Shown piece after piece: positions 16,674 to 26,068 of a stretch of 37,624 nucleotides of DNA. Both the position numbers and the translations under genes were made by a program. The notes under the pieces were generated by a model. The model was not told where the DNA came from. It saw nothing but the letters and a program-made list of their open reading frames with translations, and ran no database searches. The stretch's first letter is position 1, and every line of letters begins with the position of its first letter. Source of the DNA: Vibrio maritimus (GTDB lineage: Bacteria > Pseudomonadota > Gammaproteobacteria > Enterobacterales > Vibrionaceae); assembly GCA_003263775.1 (NCBI GenBank), contig JYJJ01000016.1, forward strand, positions 1 to 37,624. Reading direction: 5' to 3'.

Positions 16674-17683
16674 CTAGCAATCAAATCTTAACAAGAGACT
16701 ATTTGAGATTTCTGGGTCGCTATTCACCTCATCCATAATTAGCTCACACACTGGAATGATTTCATCTTTAGCATACTCAGTACCAATCTTTATCGGGTCG
16801 CCTAAACTGGTAGTGCCTTGAGGGATGATTCCAGCTTTACCCACTGGGAAGCGGTGGCCGACAAGAATGTCCTGCGCGGTAATGTTCTTGATTCGCTCGA
16901 ACTCATCTTTGGTGGCAATGTCGCCACGGGAATTAACTGAATACCTTTCTCTCTCCCGTTCGGAATGTTCACAAACATGCTGCGGAAGTTACCCACGCCT
17001 TTGGATGTAGCGATCGTCTCTTTCATCTTCTTTTCGTCTTCTTCACTGAGATTCGGGTCAGAAGCGTAGAAGATAAAGCCCATATGAGCACCGTTCTTGT
17101 AGTAACGGCGACGAAATAGAGTGGCGTCTTTGTTTAGTAAACTGCTCTGAATACTGCCTAGGTAATCAGGCAACCCGTAAACTTGTTGCTGTGGGTCGTA
17201 CTGAGGCAAGAAAATCACATCTTCTTTGCGGTACTCGCGTTGTTGGTTGTCTCGCTCCAAAATGACAATATTGCCGTTTTTTCGCCTACGTAAGTGCATA
17301 CCCGGTAGCGGGTGCAAGCGAATAACACGCTTAAAACCATCACGAATTTTTAAGAAGGCCCCATCACCAAAGGTGAAGTAATCTCGACAGAACGCTTGAA
17401 TGTGCCTGCGGCGAGTTGCACCACCTTGTTGGAACCTTCCAGCGACATAGTTGGCCCGAGCAATCAATAGAGAGCCGTGATAGGCGTTCGCTCTGGCAAT
17501 GTCGGCCAATCCCGTACGCGAGACTGGCGGTTCCCAGTAGTTATCGGTGTCGTTGTAAAACAAATCTGAGTAGGAAGTCATCCAGCTATTGGAGTCGATG
17601 GCTTCTGGTGTAGAGTCGATGTGATAAACCGACTCTGGTGATTGTTCTTCTTGTTTGACTAAAGTTTCGGTTTGCTCGGTCAT
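16674..17683 (-). CDS. Q: Portal protein (P2 gpQ family), apparent frameshift
   Basis: Forms the dodecameric ring at the capsid vertex through which DNA enters and leaves. The main frame matches gpQ-type portals through residue 270 or so ([36 protein letters not shown]) and stops at 16802. Right after GIQLIPV the usual continuation ([18 protein letters not shown], then [14 protein letters not shown]) appears one base out of phase and runs to TAG at 16674. Restoring one G of a GGG run near 16924 gives about 336 residues, normal for the family. Start: ATG at 17683, overlapping the terminase stop (ATGA). Confidence 0.9.
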
Positions 17684-19467
17684 GCTGCGGTTGCCCAAGT
17701 TGATTTAGTTGGTGTTGAGTGATCTAGCGGCTCATTAATAATGGCGTGAGAGATAGCCCAGAATGCATCGGCGTGGCCTGTGGTTTGGCTGCGCTCCGCT
17801 TTGAATGTCATGGCGTTGCCGCTGGCCGTTGGTACTCGCTTAATCGCCATAAACGCCATGGCAATGTCTTTGTGCTCGGCATCAAATTGAAGTCGTTTGG
17901 CTTCTACAATGTCGATCATCTTCATTACTAGGCGGTTTTTGTTTTCGTTGCTGTAGTGGATTGCGTGAGCTTCACGCGGGTATTTCTTCGAAATCAGATC
18001 CCAAACACCACCGCCAATGCCCGTGGTATCGACGCCAATGTAAGTGACTTTGTAGCGCTTAAAGACTTTTTCGATTTCTGAAACGTGATATTGGAAGTTG
18101 AGTCCTTTCCAATAGTGCTTTTCCAATACGCGGAACCGTTCACCTGCTACAACAGGCGGTGCCACAACCACCAAGCAGGCATTGTCTCGGGTTCGGGATG
18201 GGTCGTAACCCAACCAAACCTCTCGATGGGCAAAAGGTCGTTTGTTGTTTGGCTTGAAGTCTTGCCAGTGAGCAGAGTCAACCATGCCTTTTTCGAGATC
18301 AGAGAATTTGAATACAGATAAAGATCCGTCGACGAAGACACACATAAACAGGTTGTCGAAATCGTCTTTACTGTATTCGTCCTGCAGTTCTTCAATGTCA
18401 AATAGGTCACAACCGCCTGCTGCAGCGTCTTCGATAGTAACGACATAACGCCACTGCTTATCAGGACAAAGCACACCACCATCGCGGTATTCATCGAACG
18501 TTGGAAACTCAATCTTAGCGCGTGAATCTCTCCCTTTTCGCCATTGGTCGCCCGTCCAAAATGGGTATGCCTGGTGCATTTTCGATGATGGGGTCGAAAA
18601 ATAGGTTTTACGCCATTTTTTATGGGTAGCCATTGCCGAAGCGAGTTTGTTTAGTTCGTCAAACTTCGGTATCCAGAAGTATTCATCAACATAAACATGG
18701 CCGTGGTAACTCTGCGCGGTTTTGCTGTTGGTTGATAAAAAGCGAAGTTCAGCACCATTAGAGAGAATGATCGGGTTCCCGGTCAGCTCTATGTCTAAGA
18801 ACTCTTTTGCAATAGCAATGATGTAGCTGCGAAAAACTTCTGCTTGAGCACGTGACGCTGACAAAAAGATTTGGTTGTCACCAGTCAGAATCGCATCTTC
18901 TAAAGCTTCACCACTGAAATAGTAGGTTGCACCAATCTGGCGGGATTTAAGAATGTTACGAATACGCTGTTTGATGTTGTTGCGCATTACGTGTTGATAA
19001 GCGAAAAGCGAATCGTGCCACGTGGCAAAGTCTTCTTCACTCAGTTCGCTAATGTCATTCTTTTTGCCTTTACGTTTCTTATTCGATTTTGAGTTGCTAC
19101 CAGATTGCTGATCACCACGGTTACTTTTGTTCTCGTGTTTTTTGTTGCCAGCATTTAAAGGCTGTTCACCTTGCTGCTTTTCTTGTGCCCTTTGTTTCTT
19201 CAAAGCTGCGTGATGCTTGATAAGCCTATCGAGCATGTCTAGCTGGTTCTTGCTTGGGTCTTCCAATTCGAGCAACGTTTGAATGCGGTTTGCTATTGCT
19301 TCATCAATAGTTTGTTCACGCAACATATCGCGCCAACCGAATTTATCTGCCCAGTAATAAATGATGCGCTCATTATTCAGGTTCAGTTCGGTAGCGATTT
19401 CACGTGGCGTCCAAGCTTTCAAATAGAGTGCTCGGGCGGCTTGTCGTACTTCGGGAGAATATGCCAT
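17680..19467 (-). CDS. P: Terminase large subunit (P2 gpP family)
   Basis: ATPase and nuclease that cuts concatemers at cos and pumps DNA into the prohead. About 595 residues from the ATG at 19467, with AGGG 13 bases ahead; a TTG 30 bases upstream is less likely. An N-terminal helix-turn-helix ([20 protein letters not shown]) for DNA recognition is followed by a long charged linker rich in Gln, Ser and Lys. Then come Walker A ([11 protein letters not shown]), Walker B (HVYVDEYFW) and RNase H-fold nuclease acidic residues ([29 protein letters not shown]). The frame is intact. It is transcribed divergently from the scaffold gene, as in P2. Confidence 0.95.
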   Translation of the reverse strand: MAYSPEVRQAARALYLKAWTPREIATELNLNNERIIYYWADKFGWRDMLREQTIDEAIANRIQTLLELEDPSKNQLDMLDRLIKHHAALKKQRAQEKQQGEQPLNAGNKKHENKSNRGDQQSGSNSKSNKKRKGKKNDISELSEEDFATWHDSLFAYQHVMRNNIKQRIRNILKSRQIGATYYFSGEALEDAILTGDNQIFLSASRAQAEVFRSYIIAIAKEFLDIELTGNPIILSNGAELRFLSTNSKTAQSYHGHVYVDEYFWIPKFDELNKLASAMATHKKWRKTYFSTPSSKMHQAYPFWTGDQWRKGRDSRAKIEFPTFDEYRDGGVLCPDKQWRYVVTIEDAAAGGCDLFDIEELQDEYSKDDFDNLFMCVFVDGSLSVFKFSDLEKGMVDSAHWQDFKPNNKRPFAHREVWLGYDPSRTRDNACLVVVAPPVVAGERFRVLEKHYWKGLNFQYHVSEIEKVFKRYKVTYIGVDTTGIGGGVWDLISKKYPREAHAIHYSNENKNRLVMKMIDIVEAKRLQFDAEHKDIAMAFMAIKRVPTASGNAMTFKAERSQTTGHADAFWAISHAIINEPLDHSTPTKSTWATAA

Positions 19468-19633
19468 AAGCGCATCATACGCCCTGAAATCTCGCAAATG
19501 ACTAACTTAAATTCGGATGAATTCGGATATGGGCTAAATCCGAATTTCTAGGAATTGAAGTGGCTGAAACCACCCATTCAAAGGCGTATTGTTTGCTCAA
19601 ACAGAGATGTGTTTAACAAGTTCGAGTACGAAG
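19468..19633. promoter_or_regulatory. Divergent late promoter region with AAATTCGGAT repeats
   Basis: Spacer between the leftward terminase-portal pair and the rightward head-tail operon. AAATTCGGAT (19509-19518) recurs inverted as ATCCGAATTT (19538-19547), and a partial direct copy ATTCGGAT lies at 19521-19528. A second small dyad, TGTTT-GCTC-AAACA, lies near 19590. Late promoters of P2-like phages need an Ogr-type activator bound near -55 on each side, so these repeats are natural candidates. The exact P2 TGT-N12-ACA pattern is not evident. Confidence 0.55.
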
Positions 19634-20500
19634 ATGCCAAAGATTAGTGACTGGAAAATCATAGCGACAGAAGGGCCAACCGTAGACGGGCGCAAAATTA
19701 CCCGTGAATGGCTAACCCAAATGGCTGAGAGCTATTCAATGGAAGAATACCCAGCATTGATTTGGCCAGAGCACCGCCGTTTTTATGGTTACGGTGAAAA
19801 CTGGGGCAAAGTGGTAGAGCTTAAAGCGGAAGAGAAAGACGGAAAAATGCGTCTGTTCGCAAAGCTTGAGCCTAACGACTATATGCTAGAAGCCAACCGC
19901 AAAAAGCAAAAGCTATTCACATCTATCGAACCGAATCCCGATTACAAGGGCGAAGGGCGTTGCTATTTAATGGGCCTAGCTGCGACTGACTCCCCAGCCT
20001 CCACAGGTACATCGCTCCTTCAATTCTCGCGTAAGCAAGGCGAAACCACCGAACTTGAATGTAGTCATCTAGAAGAAATTAACTTCGAAGAATGCTTTAC
20101 CCGAAGCGAGCGCTTTTTCTCGATGTGCAATCAATTCTTTTCCTCTGGTGAACATAAACCAGAGAACCCATCAGAACCAGAGGACACTGACGTGACCGAA
20201 GAGCAACTACAAACAGCACTGCAAAAGCAATTTAGTGCTTTTAAAGGTGAGTTAAAAACTGAGCTGAAAGATGAACTCAAGCAAGAGTTTAGTCAGCAAC
20301 AACCTGAGCCGAAACAAGAGCCGGAAGTGAAACCAGAAGGCACAACAGTGGAGCATTTCTCTGCAACGCTGGAAGAAAAGCTTAGTCCTATTTTGGAAAA
20401 AGTTTCTGGTCTTGAAAGCAAGTTCAACGCGCTTTCACAAGAGGTTCCGGGTCAAGAGCCTCAGGGCGAAGGTGCTAACACTAACATGGAGTTCTTCTAA
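19634..20500 (+). CDS. O: Capsid scaffold and maturation protease (P2 gpO family)
   Basis: A 289-residue two-part protein: an N-terminal serine protease that trims capsid proteins and itself, and a C-terminal helical scaffold that shapes the prohead. The likely catalytic residues, by comparison with P2 gpO (Asp19, His48, Ser107), are Asp18, His47 in WPEHRRF and Ser97 in LFTSIEP. The scaffold half (about 185-285) is rich in Glu, Gln and Lys, with coiled-coil character. I chose the ATG at 19634 (MPKISDWKII) because family members start there; an upstream in-frame ATG at 19589 would add 15 unrelated residues. Confidence 0.9.
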   Translation: MPKISDWKIIATEGPTVDGRKITREWLTQMAESYSMEEYPALIWPEHRRFYGYGENWGKVVELKAEEKDGKMRLFAKLEPNDYMLEANRKKQKLFTSIEPNPDYKGEGRCYLMGLAATDSPASTGTSLLQFSRKQGETTELECSHLEEINFEECFTRSERFFSMCNQFFSSGEHKPENPSEPEDTDVTEEQLQTALQKQFSAFKGELKTELKDELKQEFSQQQPEPKQEPEVKPEGTTVEHFSATLEEKLSPILEKVSGLESKFNALSQEVPGQEPQGEGANTNMEFF

Positions 20501-21502
20501 ATGAGCAAGGTACATTTTAAGACCTATCTAGCAGAATTTATCAGCGGCACTCTTAAAGCTGCAAGTGCCGAAGCTGATGAGAAGATGTTTGCCATTACGC
20601 CCGTTATGGAAACTAAGCTGCGTGACGCGCTAAAACACTCCCACGCATTTCTTGGCATGATTCACACTGGACTAGTTGATCAAATTCAAGGTCAAGTGGT
20701 TGATGTGGGTGATGACGGTCTGTCAACGGGGCGTGCGGCTGGTCGCTTCAGTGTGGAAATTGGTCAAGATGGTAACACCTACCAATTGGTGAAAACGGAT
20801 TCAGGAGCACACATTCCTTGGGAACTTATGACCCAGTGGATCAACTCTGGTAGCAAAGGGCAGTGGATGAACCTAATGAAGGGTGCCATCACAAAGCGTT
20901 TTGCCCTAGATATGCTGCGTATTGGCTTCAACGGCACAAGTGTTGCTGCTACTACCGATCCTGTTGCTAACCCTCTTGGACAAGACGTTAATAAAGGCTG
21001 GCTCACTCTCGTTAAAGAGAAAGCGCCCGCTCAAGTGCTGGCGACAGCAAAGCTAGACTCAACAGGTGCAGCCGCAGATTCCTACAAAAACTTAGACTCA
21101 CTGGTTCAAGATTTAATCAATACAACCATTGCAGAGCAATATCGCCAAGATGATGACTTGGTTGTGGTTATCGGTTCTAACTTGGTTGCTGCAGAACAGC
21201 ACCGACTATTGGAGTCGGCGAACACACCAACGGAGCACAAAGCGGCTCAATCTCTAGCAAAAACCATTGCAGGCAAAAAAGCGTACACACCGCCGTTTTT
21301 CCCAGCGGATGCGGTTTGGGTAACTAACCTGAAGAACTTACAGATCTTGACTCAGTCGGGTACTCAGTGGCGCAAGCAAGAGAACAACACAGATCGCATG
21401 CGATTTGAGAGTAATCATATTCGTATGGAAGGTTATGCCGTTGGCCGTATGGCTAAGTTCGCAGCGATTGAATCGGTAGCGGTTGTTGAACCTGCAGTTT
21501 AA
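20501..21502 (+). CDS. N: Major capsid protein (P2 gpN family)
   Basis: A 333-residue HK97-fold capsid subunit, which builds the icosahedral head and is cleaved near its N-terminus by the upstream protease. It matches the P2 gpN pattern in length and in segments such as FLGMIHTGLVDQIQGQVVD and KRFALDMLRIGFNGTSVAAT. The start codon follows the scaffold stop directly, so expression is coupled. The frame is intact and codon use looks like its neighbours. Confidence 0.95.
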   Translation: MSKVHFKTYLAEFISGTLKAASAEADEKMFAITPVMETKLRDALKHSHAFLGMIHTGLVDQIQGQVVDVGDDGLSTGRAAGRFSVEIGQDGNTYQLVKTDSGAHIPWELMTQWINSGSKGQWMNLMKGAITKRFALDMLRIGFNGTSVAATTDPVANPLGQDVNKGWLTLVKEKAPAQVLATAKLDSTGAAADSYKNLDSLVQDLINTTIAEQYRQDDDLVVVIGSNLVAAEQHRLLESANTPTEHKAAQSLAKTIAGKKAYTPPFFPADAVWVTNLKNLQILTQSGTQWRKQENNTDRMRFESNHIRMEGYAVGRMAKFAAIESVAVVEPAV

Positions 21503-21513
21503 TGGAGTGAGAC

Positions 21514-22230
21514 ATGGTTAGCCCATTAGCAAAACAGCGAAAGAGCTTACTTGAAAGGCAAGCCAATCCATCTGCATCGGAACTGATTTCCGGTGCAGAT
21601 ACAGAAAGCTTACACATCAAGCTGATTGACTTTGAAGAAGACCGTAAGCACTTGCGCTCTTTTAATGCGATTGCTGATCGTATCGAGCAAAAGCGCAATG
21701 TCTTAGTACCGAAATACAAGCCGTATGTACAAGCCTACTTAGAGAGCGGTGAGCAGTTCGAGAACCCCATCTTTACCAACTTGGTGATCTGGCTATTCGA
21801 TATTAAAGAGCTAGATACCGCGATTGAATGGTGCATGACAGCAATCGAACGTGACTTACCAACACCGGAGAACTTCCGTCGCGACTGGCCGACATTCTGT
21901 GCTGATGAAGTGCTGTCTTGGGCCGAAAATGAATCTGAACGGGGTAATTCAATTGAACCTTACTTCTCCACGGTGTTTGAGAAGATCGAAAAAGACTGGC
22001 GTTTACATGAAAAGGTTCATGCCAAGTGGCTCAAGTTTGCGGGTTTACACCTGATTCGAAACGAAGAGGGGACACCGCAAGCGACTGCGATCGGCAACTT
22101 GGAAACGTTGGAAAAGGCATTAGCTTTGCTTCAAAACGCACAAGACAAGCACAGCAAAGTAGGTGTGGGCACCCAAATCAACAAAATTGAACAACGAATT
22201 CGTGCCATTAAAGACGGCACCAATCTTTAA
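21514..22230 (+). CDS. M: Terminase small subunit (P2 gpM family)
   Basis: A 238-residue DNA-recognition subunit that binds cos and recruits the large subunit. The N-terminal region (VSPLAKQRKSLLERQANPSA) and the following helical domain with IRRDLPTPENFRRDWPTF-like sequence fit the gpM family. GGAGTGAG lies a few bases before the ATG. As in P2, the small subunit is encoded in the capsid operon, apart from the large subunit on the other strand. Confidence 0.9.
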   Translation: MVSPLAKQRKSLLERQANPSASELISGADTESLHIKLIDFEEDRKHLRSFNAIADRIEQKRNVLVPKYKPYVQAYLESGEQFENPIFTNLVIWLFDIKELDTAIEWCMTAIERDLPTPENFRRDWPTFCADEVLSWAENESERGNSIEPYFSTVFEKIEKDWRLHEKVHAKWLKFAGLHLIRNEEGTPQATAIGNLETLEKALALLQNAQDKHSKVGVGTQINKIEQRIRAIKDGTNL

Positions 22231-22351
22231 AGACTCCTACGCCGCCGAGCCTCGGCTGGCGAGGTAAGAGTGCCAATAGGCTAACTCAATACCGTCGACC
22301 CAGTGGCTAGAGGCTCACTTATTCCTTAATACAAAGAGCAAGGGTAATTCG

Positions 22352-22816
22352 ATGTTTAATGGTTCATCTGGAACAGATTATCAAGACACCAATATCAGCA
22401 ATGACGCTTTTGGCCAGACATCAATGCAGGTGATTTTGAAAAACGTCGTGGTGTTCCTGCACATATGGACAAAGAAGCCATTGCTTACGCCGTAGCTGCT
22501 GCGATTGCACAGCTAAACATTGAATTACAAACGACCAAAGAAAAATACCAAGAAAGTGGATTCGCTAAAGCTTCTGATGTGACAGGGCAACCGAGTATCG
22601 GTGAAAAGAATCTTTTTGGTCTTTTTGTATGAAAAGGCTGTGTATGCGAGAGCCAAGGCAGATTTATTGCCAGAGTTCGCAACCCAACAAACTAAAGATG
22701 CCGGTGATCGAGTAGCTGAAAAAGAAACTGATACAAAGGATAGCTTGCTTGCAGAAAGTCAGCAGCACGTTAGAGCAATTAAAGGTAAAGGTCGAGTGGG
22801 TGTGGAGCTTATATGA
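22352..22816 (+). CDS. L: Head completion protein (P2 gpL family), two apparent frameshifts
   Basis: Seals the portal end of the filled head. An ATG with AAGG upstream opens MFNGSSGTDYQDTNISNDAF and then loses phase. Restoring a fifth T to the T run at 22408-22411 gives WPDINAGDFEKRRGVP and on to AKASDVTGQPSIGEKN. Removing one T from the five at 22613-22617 joins this to VFLYEKAVYARAKADLLPEF and the tail to the stop at 22816. The two shifts cancel, giving 154 residues, the normal size. Opposite-sign errors in two T runs are hard to explain by decay. The last four bases overlap the next gene. Confidence 0.85.
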
Positions 22817-23304
22817 GTATTGAGTCTAAAGGTCAAAGCGAAATGGGCTATTTGCTACAAACGCTAACTGCTCACCTACTGACAGTAATCCCTAAAAAGT
22901 GCCACAAGTTACTTGAATCGTGGATGGATGGTGCAGAGCTGCAACTTACACCAAAGCATCAAGGCTTGGGGTTTGATTTAGGAATGATGGAATACGAAGC
23001 CGTCATTTCAATAGAACGGTTTCCTTTTAGAGAGTTTGAGCCAGCTATCGTCATGGCTTCGGTTATGGCTTGGTTACAAAGTAATGACCCATACCGTGAA
23101 ACTTATGAGCTGCAAGACCCTAGATTCAAAGTTGAGCCAGAAAGTGACAATACAGCCAATGTAGAAATTGATATTCAGTTTATTGAACCAGTCACGATGA
23201 TCGAAGACGAAAGCGGGGCTATTCATTGGCATGGGAAGCAATACAGCTTGGCCGAATATGAAGTTTGGATAGCTGAGCGATTCACCTTGGATTTAAAACA
23301 ATGA
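22813..23304 (+). CDS. R: Tail completion protein (P2 gpR family)
   Basis: A 163-residue protein needed to finish the tail tip and make tails able to join heads. The sequence fits the P2 phage tail completion family: a helical N-terminus, then strands in the middle (YEAVISIERFPFREFEPAIV) and an acidic end. ATGA overlaps couple it to both the preceding and the following gene. The frame is intact. Confidence 0.85.
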   Translation: MSIESKGQSEMGYLLQTLTAHLLTVIPKKCHKLLESWMDGAELQLTPKHQGLGFDLGMMEYEAVISIERFPFREFEPAIVMASVMAWLQSNDPYRETYELQDPRFKVEPESDNTANVEIDIQFIEPVTMIEDESGAIHWHGKQYSLAEYEVWIAERFTLDLKQ

Positions 23305-24030
23305 TTGAAGTCCAGTGGGATCAAAAGGGTGTGCTTAGAACAGGCGAGATCTTGAAAGCCCTTGCCATGCCAGCAAAAAAACGAGAGCGCCTTTTGCGAA
23401 GAGTCGCTAAAGAAGTTCAAAAAATATCGAAGCGGAATATTACCAAACAGCAAAGCCCTGATGGTAAGGCGTGGAAAGCTCGAAAGAACAAGCGTAAGGG
23501 TAAGAGCAAAAAAATGCTCACAGGCTTTAAGAAGCTGATTTATGTAGAGGCCAACAAAGACGTTGCGACAATTTCAGTGGGGAAAGGTAGCTACGGCATC
23601 CATGGTGCATATGTTGCCAATTTCCATCAGCAAGGACACAAGCGCAGAGCGCACAAAAACAATACTCCATCGGGGCGAAAAAATAAGCTTAGTGACACTG
23701 CTATGTGTACTCGTGGTCAAGCGAAAGCTACGGGATATTGGTTATGAAGTCTATGCAAGGCGAATTAACCCTAAAGCTACAAGAGGCTCAAAGCGAGTCC
23801 CAACGATTAAGTGGATGACTCAAAACCTAACTCAGTACGAAGTTAGAGGCGCATTTAAGCAACTGAGGGAACTTGGCCTAGTTCGGATTAAGAGTACTTG
23901 GGAAATTGTTGTACCACCTCGCAAGTTCCTAGGGGCTTCAAGAACAAACTTGAGAAAGGCATGGACAGGAGCTTTCCAAGGCATTGATTACGGTTGGAAC
24001 GTTCAACCTAAACACCTAAAAAGAGGATAA
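23301..24030 (+). CDS. S: Tail completion protein (P2 gpS family), apparent frameshift
   Basis: Works with gpR in tail completion. The first frame (to 23747) has the gpS-type basic N-terminus (RRVAKEVQKISKRNITKQQS, then a Lys/Arg-rich stretch). After TRGQAK the expected continuation LRDIGYEVYARRINP appears one base out of phase. Removing one A from the AAA at 23724-23726 joins both parts into about 242 residues, ending at 24030. This is one of two insertions among the many indels of the window. The C-terminal part (about residues 160-240) looks like a small winged-helix domain. Confidence 0.85.
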
Positions 24031-24036
24031 ATACTC

Positions 24037-25173
24037 ATGGCATGGCCTACCGTCATTATTAACATTCTGAACATGATGCGCGGACCGATTCCGGGCGTTG
24101 AATTTCACTTTCTGTTTGTTGTGTACGGCACAGTCGCAGGAACAGAGCGCAACCTAATCATGGTGGACAACACCACGGATTTTGCAGATAGCACGTTCGA
24201 TAACATCGACCCTGTGCACATGCTTACGCTAAAAGCTGCCCAGTTAAACGGGAAACAGAACTGGACTGCAGGTGTGATCGTCTTAGCCCCCGCAGACAGT
24301 TGGCAAGCCGCAGTGTTTAAAGCCAATGAAACATCAAGCTTTGAAGCCGTAGTACTTGATAAGCCAGATACAGGCACATCGACTCTTGAAGATGCTGTTG
24401 CTTTCCGTACTGAACTGAAAAACAAGTTAGGCCGTGAAGTATTCATGATCTGCACCTTGCCGGGTATCAATGATGATTCGGTGACGGGTGAAACATGGGC
24501 GCAGTGGTTGGCAGCAACCGTCGCCCTGCCAACAAGCATCGCAAGTGAGTACATCACCGTTGTTCCTCAAGTTCACAAAGAAAACTCAACAGTCGGTATT
24601 TACGCTGGCCGCTTAGCAAACCAAGAAGTGTCTATTGCAGATTCCCCTGCACGAGTCAAAACAGGCAGTGTACTGGGTAGCATGACTCTGGCAACGGATA
24701 AAGACGGCAAACCGTTGGAGTTGGCAACCCTTAAAGCACTGGAAGCTGCTCGAATTGCGGTTCCAATGTGGTACCCAGATTATCCGGGGCAGTACTGGAC
24801 AACGGGCCGTACTTTAGATGTTCCGGGTGGTGACTTTCAAGATATTCGCCATATCCGTGTTGCGATGAAAGCAGCCCGTAAAGTTCGTGTACGCGCGATT
24901 GCTCGAATCGCTGACCGTGAGTTCAATTCAACGCCGGGCAGTGAAGCAAGCGCAAAACTCTACTTTACCCAAGACCTGCGCGAAATGGCGGTAGTAACGA
25001 AAATCGGTGATTACGAGTTCCCCGGTGAAATCAAACCGCCACAAGATGAAGACATCACCATCACTTGGGTTAACAGTGAAGAAGTGGAAATTCTGCTAGC
25101 TGTTACGCCTTATGAGTGCCCAGTTAAAATCACAATCGGCATCATGCTTAACCAACGTCTAGGAGAGCAATAG
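24037..25173 (+). CDS. Contractile tail sheath protein (DUF2586 family)
   Basis: A 378-residue protein of the HP1/K139-type sheath family (DUF2586), which wraps the tail tube and contracts on infection. It is abundant-protein-like in codon use and starts with AUG behind GAGGAT. The pairing with the tube gene directly downstream, without a gap, is the usual sheath-tube order. It is not similar in obvious motifs to P2 gpFI, consistent with the separate HP1-type lineage. The frame is intact. Confidence 0.85.
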   Translation: MAWPTVIINILNMMRGPIPGVEFHFLFVVYGTVAGTERNLIMVDNTTDFADSTFDNIDPVHMLTLKAAQLNGKQNWTAGVIVLAPADSWQAAVFKANETSSFEAVVLDKPDTGTSTLEDAVAFRTELKNKLGREVFMICTLPGINDDSVTGETWAQWLAATVALPTSIASEYITVVPQVHKENSTVGIYAGRLANQEVSIADSPARVKTGSVLGSMTLATDKDGKPLELATLKALEAARIAVPMWYPDYPGQYWTTGRTLDVPGGDFQDIRHIRVAMKAARKVRVRAIARIADREFNSTPGSEASAKLYFTQDLREMAVVTKIGDYEFPGEIKPPQDEDITITWVNSEEVEILLAVTPYECPVKITIGIMLNQRLGEQ

Positions 25174-25626
25174 ATGACTTCTCGTTATACAGGTCGAAGC
25201 TTCGACGTAAACATGCTGGGTGTTCTGGTTCATGTGGAATCGGCAACAGCAACCATCAATGACGAATCAGCCGTTGATAAAGAGCGTGGGATTCCGACAG
25301 GCTTTACTCATGGTGCAGTTAGCTGTGATGTGGAATATGAGTTGGATTTAAACAACTTCCGCAAGTTGCAGCAAAAAGCACGTGAAGCAGGTAGCTGGCG
25401 CGGCATCAAGCCTCACGATTGCATGTTCTATGCAAATACAGGTGACGATGAAGACAAAGTTGAGTTGTTCGGTGTGAAGCTTCAAATCTCGGATCTACTA
25501 AGTGTCGACCCTAACAGCAGTGATAAGACCAAACGCAAACTGAAAGGTTTTGTAACGAGTCCGCACTTTGTCCGCATCAATGGTATTTCATACCTGAGTT
25601 CAGACGACACACGCGGTCTGCTTTAA
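25174..25626 (+). CDS. Tail tube protein (DUF2597 family)
   Basis: A 150-residue protein that forms the inner tube for DNA passage. Length, composition with many strands, and position right after the sheath match the HP1-type tube family (DUF2597). The ATG follows the sheath stop directly. A motif such as PTGFTHGAVSCDVEYELDLN fits a tube-type beta fold. The frame is intact. Confidence 0.85.
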   Translation: MTSRYTGRSFDVNMLGVLVHVESATATINDESAVDKERGIPTGFTHGAVSCDVEYELDLNNFRKLQQKAREAGSWRGIKPHDCMFYANTGDDEDKVELFGVKLQISDLLSVDPNSSDKTKRKLKGFVTSPHFVRINGISYLSSDDTRGLL

Positions 25627-25647
25627 GCCTAACCAGAGAGATAACGA

Positions 25648-25854
25648 ATGCCGGATTTTATCGACCATGCCAGTAGTAATGAAGCCAAACTCACCGAAAT
25701 GGCTATTGCAAGCCAACTTAAACGGTCAGTGCAGACAGGCCAACAAGAAAGCGCGAAAGAGTGCTACGAGTGTGGCGATGAAATTCCAGAAGCGCGTCGA
25801 GTTGCTATAGCGGGGTGTCGTTACTGTGCATATTGCCAAGCAGAGCGGGAGTAA
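25648..25854 (+). CDS. TraR/DksA-type zinc-finger protein
   Basis: A 68-residue protein with the TraR/DksA C4 zinc finger: Cys39 and Cys42 (CYEC), then Cys57 and Cys60 (CRYC), with an extra Cys63. The short N-terminal helix lacks the long coiled coil of DksA, as in plasmid TraR and phage relatives. TraR-like proteins enter the secondary channel of RNA polymerase and change promoter choice, mimicking ppGpp with DksA. Its place at the head of the lysis genes is common in P2-like phages. Confidence 0.85.
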   Translation: MPDFIDHASSNEAKLTEMAIASQLKRSVQTGQQESAKECYECGDEIPEARRVAIAGCRYCAYCQAERE

Positions 25855-25858
25855 CGGA

Positions 25859-26068
25859 ATGAAAGACTGGTACGACAAAATAACCAGCGGAATTGCTTAC
25901 CTAATGTCATTGGCAGGTATGACTATCAGCAAACTGACATTTGAACAGTGGTACTTCATCTTATCGCTTGTCATTGGTCTGGCAGCTCTAGGGTTGAATT
26001 ACTGGCATAAACGAGCAATGCAGCGTATTGCAAGCGAAAAAGGAGTGGCACTGAGTGAAACTGACTAA
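25859..26068 (+). CDS. HP1-family holin
   Basis: A 69-residue membrane protein with two segments (about residues 12-30 and 37-56: TSGIAYLMSLAGMTISKL and WYFILSLVIGLAALGLNYW) and a basic C-terminal tail. That is the class II arrangement of the HP1 holin family. It sets the time of lysis. Because the endolysin next to it appears to be a SAR type, the holin may act as a pinholin that only collapses the membrane potential. Start chosen at 25859 since upstream in-frame codons lie inside the TraR-like gene. Confidence 0.85.
   Translation: MKDWYDKITSGIAYLMSLAGMTISKLTFEQWYFILSLVIGLAALGLNYWHKRAMQRIASEKGVALSETD

Noticed and set aside
22244..22256. GC-rich dyad GCCGAGCCTCGGC between the small terminase and L genes
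   Set aside because: As RNA it gives only a four-base stem with no T tract; not enough for a terminator or regulatory site.
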